A stretch of 12,756 nucleotides of DNA, from the NCBI GenBank assembly GCA_029941315.1, contig JAPYQE010000186.1, positions 1-12,756 on the forward strand. The letters run 5' to 3'. The stretch comes from GCA-2724215 sp015660315. GTDB taxonomy: Bacteria; Latescibacterota; UBA2968; UBA8231. This document shows positions 8,601-12,756 of this stretch, in pieces; position 1 is the stretch's first letter, and each line of letters starts with the position of its first letter. Both the position numbers and the translations under genes were made by a program. The notes below the pieces were generated by a model. That model had not been told where the DNA came from, did not search any database, and saw only the letters and a list, made by a program, of their open reading frames with translations.

Positions 8601-11350
8601 GCACCCGCGACAAGGAATTTTCCTGGGACGTCAGTTCGCCGCTGGTGGCCGAAGGCAACTACTACCTCTACGCGGTGGCTACCGATTCGATTAGCGTCAG
8701 CGTTGCCAATAGCAGTACGGCGCTGGTGGTCAAACACTCGCCGGCTTTCAGCTTCTACGATCCGGCCAAGGATACCCAGCGCAGCATTGATTCCGGGTCG
8801 CAGCCGGTCTATACGATCCAGTGGCAAAAAGGGCCGGGCGACAAGGACCTAGACCATGACGCGAGCGTCGTGCTGTATTTCACCACTGACAATCCCTCGA
8901 CGATAGACCATTCGACTGAGGCGGGGGCTTCCTCGACCTCTTTGACCGGTGACGCCGATACCAAGCTGATCATCAGCGGGCTGACAGAAGATAGCGACGG
9001 CAAAGCCGATATGTATGTTTGGGATTTGCGCAACCCACCCAACGCGGTACCCAAAAGCGACCGCCAGGTCTGGCTCTACGCGGTGACGACCGATGGATCG
9101 GGCAATACCAATGTGGTGCGCGGTGGTTCGCTGACGATTACCCACAATCCTTTCATTCAGCTCAATACGCGGTTACCGGGTGTCAGCCAGGGCGATATCT
9201 TGCGCTTTGAGTGGGACGACTACATGGTCGACGATGCCTCGGGTACTGACGACGCATATGTCCGGCTCTACGCGGCCGCCAATAGCAATTATACTACATT
9301 GCAGAGCCTGGAAGCCGATGTCGAAAATGGCGGTGGCGACGCGTTTATTCTCAATAGCAGCGACGGCACGGCCTCGGGCACGATCAGCGCGTTGCGCGAA
9401 AGCGGTGGCGACTCGCTGAATTGGGACACCAAAACCAGCACCTTCACGATGCCTGTGGGGACCTATGTGGTATATGCCGGCATCAGCGCTGACGCGACGT
9501 TTTCGGACAATATGCTCGGGCGCGTGAGCAAGTCCTCTAATGAGTTGGTCGTCGGCACGGGAACCGGTTCGACGCCACTCTTGTCGTTGAGCCCGAATAA
9601 ATTATTGGCCTCATCAGGGGATACGTTGACTTTCGAAATCCTAGTGCAGTCGAATAACCAGTCGGTCGAATCGATCAGCGCAATTATCGATCTGGGTTCG
9701 AGTAGTTTTTCGGTGATCAATTCAGGCAGCCCTTTTACTGATTTTGGCGAGATATTCAGCGGCGGCACCATTGTTGAGAATACCAGCTCGGGCACCAAGG
9801 TGCGTTTCACCAAAAATAAGACCGGCGGCGAGATCGTCGGTTCCGGTGGCGACCAGAAACGACTGGCTTCGTTCCAGGTCGCGGTACAGAGCGGGTTCAG
9901 CGGTGTCCAAAATATAGTCTTTGACGCATCGGAAGCGGCGTTGAGCGTCACCGGTTCGTCGAACGCGCTAAAGCAGAGCACGGGACTCTCGGTGCAAAAT
10001 GCCAAGGTGCAATCGGTGGCCAGGGGACGGATTTTGGCTACCGTGCTTTTAGAAGGGCGCACGCAGGGTAGCGGCGACCACAGCACCTTGCTCGACATTC
10101 ATTTGCGGCTGCCGGGCAGTACCATCGATATCACGGATGCGACCTTTATCGGCGCGAACGACACGCAGGCCTCGACGACGGATACGGTCGAAGTCTTGAC
10201 GACTAGCTCGGGGGGATTGACGTTGACGAGCATTCCGGCTGGTCGTTATGTGCTGACCGTAAAGGACTCCAGCCACCTGAGCGGGCGCACCGACACATTG
10301 GCGGTACGCAGCGGCGAAACGATTATGCTGAGCGCCAGTACGGGATTTTTCTCATCCGACATACGCGGCGACAAGTCTTTTCTGCTCGAACAGGATGGCC
10401 GCCTGCTCAAGGGCGGCGACGCGACCGGTGACAACGAGATAGACGAGGACGACGTCAATGCCATTGATGCGGCTTGGGGCACCAATACGGCTTTTGCCAA
10501 CTTCGCGCAGGCCGATGTGACCAATGACGGCCGCGTGGGGGTCGAGGATTTGTCGATGGCGACTTCTAATATCAGCAATAGCACCGGTTTCGGTGCACCG
10601 CCGGTCTACAAGCGGGCCGTGGCAAAGTCAAACGCCGGCTCGGCACTGGAAGTGATTGCACCAGATTTCGCGGGCGAGTGGCGCGCAGGCCAGGAGGTCG
10701 AGCTAGTCTTTATGGCGCGCGGCTTGGGTGATCTGGCCGGTTATGAGATGGAATTCAGCTACGATCCCTTTGATATGAGCGTGGTCGGCGAAGTAGAGTT
10801 AGGCGCAGTCTTCGCCGGTAACCCGCAAGGGGCGTTCCAGCGTTTGTACGAAGATGAGGGCTTGATCAAGGTGGCCGGGGCGCGTTATGGCAAGGTCTGG
10901 TCGGCGGCGGGAGACGGTGAGCTATTGCGAGTGAAGGTGCGTCTGCACCAGGACGGTTTCCCCGAGTCGTTGAGATTGCAAGACGGGCGGTTGATCAACT
11001 CGGCCTACGAGTCGGCGCGGTTGGAGTTTTTGCGCGACCCGAGTCTATTGGCGGTGCCCGACGATTTCGCGCTATCGCAAAATTACCCCAACCCGTTTAA
11101 CCCGTCGACGACGATCCCCTTTTCCGTGCCGGCCTTCGGTGCGAGCGCAGTGCCGACTTCGGTAGAAATTTTTAACGCGATCGGCCAGCGAGTGAAAGTG
11201 CTCTTACAGGAATCAGTGCAACCGGGGTATCACCGCGCGGTGTGGGAAGGCGACGACGCGTCCGGTCGCCAGGTCGGTTCGGGGATTTACTTCTACCGGG
11301 TAAAGGTGGGCGAGTCGCTGCAGGTCAGGCGGATGACGCTGGTGAAGTAG
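5666..11350 (+). CDS. Giant secreted multidomain protein, copy B, paralogue of the upstream gene
   Basis: Chosen start is ATG at 5666, giving MRRGLLHLLLALVAAGAVQA, a complete signal peptide (n-region RR, hydrophobic core, AQA-like cleavage). GTG at 5663 is a possible alternative adding one Met. Length is 1,894 aa. The domain order matches copy A: a propeller-like region with Asp boxes SFDGGGTF (residue 152) and STDGGGTW (221); the acidic EWGDDDDK block (678); four Ig-like repeats (about 750-1297); cohesin-like (about 1300-1440); a prealbumin-like sandwich (about 1452-1565); a dockerin with DATGDNEIDEDD (1585) and DVTNDGRVGVED; a second cohesin-like domain (about 1671-1762); and a FlgD-Ig/T9SS sorting-like end (1803-1894; QNYPNPFNP, RRMTLVK). 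One cysteine was noticed (SYCKVLG). Similarity to copy A is strong throughout but uneven, so it is an old tandem duplicate rather than an assembly repeat. Likely exported to the surface or medium; substrate and partner unknown. Confidence 0.93.
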   Translation: MRRGLLHLLLALVAAGAVQAAKPVFENKTPVGFSPQDSTTKADFVVGNQVSLRVDLDQAATYEYPVVGHFHSVEKSDQIGSTDTDGMQVDIAMVDVVPFGVNDNTPAPGFTSSATHPAIHMAWIEQTTATTGPSVTYTGGSTPLYRVMYARSFDGGGTFDTAVAATGNITYHLLSTNVAGTGTSFSTLDLEVDSGGQPRIVYSFVSTADHERQKNIYLAYSTDGGGTWQTPVQVNDTKVTGAVEGRNSAFPRMVVDDRDNIFVSYVRGSSASTGGDDIMLAKVNSFTSPFSILPIGESGAAGTGGIRLTIDADRATGQDLAVGDGDALHLVYFNDTDDRIEHKRLATDNTWLDVSTAGWSQAADGSAIATFDDEVNNGVEEAAHFYFPAVVVDRKRLPDQVYSVFKFANRTPLEGVWFNTYSDSGVVGVNATWGTAASIWKTASPALFADGTAYNAELDWTITERVAAVVDDRQDDRGDLHIAFSAGFSFVGANATASAGEHDIYYARYNGTSWTLPEKVADDDSDGTGTEDGIATTDIYLLSPALAQHPDESNIYLAFAGGTGEGFGINAVSDVNHHSYCKVLGQTSTYEDDSIPVGAYQYTLSYTPINAQNISATLADNPIYVHAADPRSGTGLGAQASTADGFLAGDWETVGSSLADDDKFYEGLFDEDTSSLNEWGDDDDKIGLLVKLNVLGSDSSTNLQAVTNSTASAAGTGLAARTVTVGADPSGSFVVAGSYFLLGADINIVTANSAPTVSVAQPDGVSDLANTSFSIEYSVEDGDDSLGGNLKLALYAYPTNGLKTVQDIRIFGTLIVDENDVSTVNSSGTNDLTEGANQTYTWDDPPTALKSSLFASILRVPSGSYYIYVVGDDQKNSPVFAVSSGALSLVHGPVIQQIDPIVADTVDTGVRTGIKASPYDLDFSVVDHDSEARVQLFYASVSGITTVSATGNYPRQKFVLGKSLAGTRGTMITDATTMSTRDKEFSWDVSSPLVAEGNYYLYAVATDSISVSVANSSTALVVKHSPAFSFYDPAKDTQRSIDSGSQPVYTIQWQKGPGDKDLDHDASVVLYFTTDNPSTIDHSTEAGASSTSLTGDADTKLIISGLTEDSDGKADMYVWDLRNPPNAVPKSDRQVWLYAVTTDGSGNTNVVRGGSLTITHNPFIQLNTRLPGVSQGDILRFEWDDYMVDDASGTDDAYVRLYAAANSNYTTLQSLEADVENGGGDAFILNSSDGTASGTISALRESGGDSLNWDTKTSTFTMPVGTYVVYAGISADATFSDNMLGRVSKSSNELVVGTGTGSTPLLSLSPNKLLASSGDTLTFEILVQSNNQSVESISAIIDLGSSSFSVINSGSPFTDFGEIFSGGTIVENTSSGTKVRFTKNKTGGEIVGSGGDQKRLASFQVAVQSGFSGVQNIVFDASEAALSVTGSSNALKQSTGLSVQNAKVQSVARGRILATVLLEGRTQGSGDHSTLLDIHLRLPGSTIDITDATFIGANDTQASTTDTVEVLTTSSGGLTLTSIPAGRYVLTVKDSSHLSGRTDTLAVRSGETIMLSASTGFFSSDIRGDKSFLLEQDGRLLKGGDATGDNEIDEDDVNAIDAAWGTNTAFANFAQADVTNDGRVGVEDLSMATSNISNSTGFGAPPVYKRAVAKSNAGSALEVIAPDFAGEWRAGQEVELVFMARGLGDLAGYEMEFSYDPFDMSVVGEVELGAVFAGNPQGAFQRLYEDEGLIKVAGARYGKVWSAAGDGELLRVKVRLHQDGFPESLRLQDGRLINSAYESARLEFLRDPSLLAVPDDFALSQNYPNPFNPSTTIPFSVPAFGASAVPTSVEIFNAIGQRVKVLLQESVQPGYHRAVWEGDDASGRQVGSGIYFYRVKVGESLQVRRMTLVK
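7914..9557 (+). repeat. Four consecutive Ig-like protein repeats in copy B
   Basis: These match the four repeats of copy A one for one, at about 7914-8343, 8344-8743, 8744-9151 and 9152-9557. The signature is the same: YTWDDP, EFSWDV, YVWDLR, LNWDTK, then YYIYVVGDD, YYLYAVATD, VWLYAVTTD, YVVYAGISAD, with unit ends HGP, HSP and HNP for the first three. Repeats at the same position in A and B resemble each other more than neighbouring repeats do. The fourfold array therefore existed before the gene duplicated. Confidence 0.7.
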
Positions 11351-11444
11351 GGGGGTAGCCGACGTATCTAGGATATTGTCAAAACCTGGAGTGGAGGCGG
11401 TCGTCTATAGACTTTCGGTCTGCCTCAACACGTTCAAGCCAAGT
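11351..11444. other. Convergent intergenic gap with no confident element
   Basis: Lies between the stop of copy B on the + strand and the stop of the sulfatase remnant on the - strand. It contains a weak hairpin AGAC-TTTCG-GTCT (11409-11421) without a following T tract, so I do not call a terminator. The 10-base word ggatattgtc (11371-11380) recurs at 11479-11488 inside the remnant, probably by chance. I see no tRNA, promoter or further coding signal here. Confidence 0.5.
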
Positions 11445-11624
11445 TTATAGATCGCGGAGCATCTTGTGGACACGGTCCGGATATTGTCTTGCAAGATTTT
11501 TTTTGCCCGGATCCGCAGAAAGCTCATATAGCTCTGGCTTTTCCAGGATGAAGCCTTTTTGACCTGCGCGACTAGCGCTATTGGGGTGGGCCTCTGCGTT
11601 AACTATGTCGCCGCCGATGAACCC
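11445..11624 (-). pseudogene. C-terminal remnant of a sulfatase (arylsulfatase family)
   Basis: Reading the - strand from 11624 to the TAA at 11447-11445 gives 59 codons with no stop. They contain DIVNAEAHPN, GQKGFILEKP and ELYELSADPGKKNLA, and end in HKMLRDL. The pattern (E)LYxLxxDPGExxNLA, followed by a short helix and the end of the protein, is the usual C-terminal tail of formylglycine sulfatases. Here the DPG-to-NLA spacing is about one residue short, beside a run of eight A's in the coding strand. An in-frame TAA at 11627-11625 stops the frame upstream, and the catalytic (C/S)xPxR core is absent because the SGNH gene occupies that position. A further stretch in another frame (about 11626-11690, including LCANLSKG) might continue it through a frameshift, but this is weak. 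It is a decayed or truncated gene and probably not expressed as an enzyme. Confidence 0.65.
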
Positions 11625-11657
11625 TTAGAGAGATTGGCACATAGAGTGTTGTCAATG

Positions 11658-12756
11658 CTACGGAGAGCTATAACACTTTTCTTGCTGTAGCTTTGTTCTA
11701 ATTTCCGATGCGTTGCTCGTAAACCGTTCAAGGGAAGCTTCATATAACTCACACGCCGACTCATCGTATCCCATCTCAACTAATGCCTTCCCTCGTCGCC
11801 ATACTAACTCTAAGTTTTTCGGAATAACAACGATTGGCTCCAACTTCATCGCGGCAGCCTGCTGTAGAATAGGCATCAGCACTGCAGAATCTGGGCCTAA
11901 TCCCATTTCTCCGAACATTTTAGCCAGCGAAATGCCAATCACCCTGTGCCCTTCAGCAGATAGATGCACATCGTCCAAAAAGAATACTGTCGCCATCACA
12001 TCCGCCATATCTTGAAAAGTTCGCAAATCTACTGGTGGGCCGTAAGAAGAAACACGACTTTTGATAGGGAGATAATAGTTGCTCAAAAGTCAACGTTAGA
12101 TCAATCATTTCCACACTGTGCTTCTCGGCAAAGTCGTGCAAGATCTTCTGGGGTTGTTGGCGTTCGGGGCGGAAGAGCTGGAAAGTTTCTGGAAAAACAA
12201 CCAGAGTAAATGGAATACGATGCGAAAGACACAACGCCTGTATTTGTAGGATCTGCTCTAATGACTTCTGCCACATATCGCTAAACGGCGAGTCAGATAG
12301 CGACGTTGTAAAAAATGCGCTCTGGCTAAAATCTACTTCCTGTTTATTCATCTGCTCGTGCTGTTTTTGTCGTATCTTTTGCAGTGTGCGTCCCCAACCT
12401 GTTTCGTTAGAAAAATAACCAAGCAGAGCGTTATCATTCTGGGTTAATCCCCAGAATAAACCACTACCTCCATGGCGATTGTCTTGTTCGCCCGGGCTAA
12501 CTACATCATTCATGACAAAACCCAGCACTACGCGATCTGGGACAAAATGCAAACACTCGCGTAGCATTTGCAATTCCTGGTGGGTTGCGTAGCCTTCTAC
12601 TCCGGCATTAATACATTGGATGCGGGATCCTGAACGCCGCAAAAAGGTCTCCATCTGATTGGCATATGTATCGTGATGCTCAATGCCCCAACCCATAGTG
12701 ACCGAATCACCAAGAAACAGAATGCGCACCTCGCCAACTTCCTTTTCTACTGGGAA
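11658..12756 (-). pseudogene. SGNH/GDSL-family hydrolase, frameshifted, 5' partial
   Basis: The upstream part (12756 to about 12092, frame open to the right edge) contains block I FLGDSVTMGWG with the nucleophile Ser codon at 12705-12703, block II NAGVEGYATHQE (oxyanion Gly) and block III GFVMND (Asn). The downstream part in another frame (about 12086-11658) contains block V DDVHLSAEGH with the catalytic Asp/His (His codon 11966-11964), then a helical, TPR-like tail (LVWRRGKALVEMGYDESACELYEASL). The frames join if one base is removed between 12059 and 12092; A4 runs (coding strand) at 12088-12085 and 12062-12059 are likely sites. Together they would make about 365 residues or more. The GTG at 12729 is a possible start, but in-frame codons (FPVEKEVGE) continue to the window edge, and proteins of this type often have residues before the GDS block, so the start is probably outside. 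As sequenced, the first frame ends at 11953 without the Asp/His block, so the enzyme should be inactive. The family includes esterases and O-acetyl hydrolases/transferases; the substrate is unknown. Confidence 0.8.

Larger units (their letters stand above)
1..11350 (+). repeat. Tandem gene duplication, unit about 5.7 kb (copy A 1-5666, copy B 5666-11350)
   Basis: The two reading frames align end to end with the same domain order and nearly equal length. Sample identities counted by hand: 28 of 29 residues from EWGDDDDK onward (A 1962-2048, B 7697-7783), 38 of 43 around GEHDIYY (A about 1380, B about 7113), 24 of 37 around SYVRGS, and only 17 of 37 at the start of the second cohesin-like domain. 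In the aligned 45-base stretches 1464-1508 and 7199-7243 all five base differences are synonymous third positions. The copies have therefore diverged for a long time under selection on the protein. Confidence 0.95.

Noticed and set aside
81..11000. Many long open frames on the - strand and in alternative + frames within the two giant genes (for example 3773-4390 -, 6065-6817 -, 9463-10098 -)
   Set aside because: They are overlaps of G+C-rich coding sequence. None shows a recognisable domain, while the + frame is continuous, domain-rich and conserved between the two copies.
11409..11421. Small hairpin AGAC-TTTCG-GTCT as a terminator
   Set aside because: The stem has only four pairs and no T tract follows on either strand.
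11371..11488. Direct repeat ggatattgtc (11371-11380 and 11479-11488) as a mobile-element or attachment site
   Set aside because: Only ten bases, no inverted ends, no integrase or transposase nearby; one copy lies within the sulfatase tail coding sequence.
11713..12209. Short + strand frames (11713-12015 and 11964-12209) opposite the SGNH gene
   Set aside because: They lie antisense to recognisable SGNH blocks and show no family features.
1..12756. CRISPR array, tRNA or rRNA genes, insertion sequences
   Set aside because: No short regularly spaced repeats, no cloverleaf-like or rRNA motifs, and no transposase reading frame seen.

Overview
The window looks like chromosomal DNA from a Gram-negative bacterium of the FCB superphylum (Bacteroidota/Ignavibacteria/KSB1/Latescibacterota-type lineages). 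The reason is that two giant exported proteins both end in a FlgD-like Ig module of the type IX secretion sorting-domain kind. Each has a QN(F/Y)PNPFNP start, a (V/I)YFY strand and an RxMTLVK end. The combination of dockerin/cohesin modules, a sulfatase remnant and an SGNH hydrolase fits a Latescibacterota- or KSB1-like genome, but the phylum is an inference.

Layout. Positions 1-11350 (+ strand) hold two adjacent paralogous genes of almost equal length (at least 1,888 and 1,894 codons). The first is cut by the left window edge inside its signal peptide. The second starts on the stop codon of the first (TGATG). Both proteins have the same order of parts: signal peptide; Asp-box beta-propeller-like half; a very conserved acidic block; four copies of an Ig-like repeat I cannot name; a cohesin-like domain; a prealbumin/carboxypeptidase-regulatory-like beta-sandwich; a two-loop dockerin; a second cohesin-like domain; and the C-terminal sorting/FlgD-Ig domain.

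Positions 11351-11657 contain no intact gene. On the - strand at 11445-11624 lies a short, clearly recognisable C-terminal tail of a sulfatase (ELYELSADPGKKNLA...), a decayed or truncated gene. Positions 11658-12756 (- strand) hold an SGNH/GDSL hydrolase split by a +1 frameshift near 12059-12092. The Ser motif (GDSV) is in one frame and the Asp/His motif (DDVHLS) is in the other. This gene also runs off the right edge. The right end is visibly poorer in G+C than the two giant genes (42-43% in two counted 60-base lines against 60-63%).

How it may work. The two giant proteins are probably secreted together, from one transcript, to the cell surface or outside. Each carries both halves of a potential cohesin-dockerin interaction, so they could pair with each other, self-assemble or recruit partners. 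That is a hypothesis; the sequence shows only the domain order. The broken - strand genes converge on the pair and look like a separate, decaying neighbourhood.
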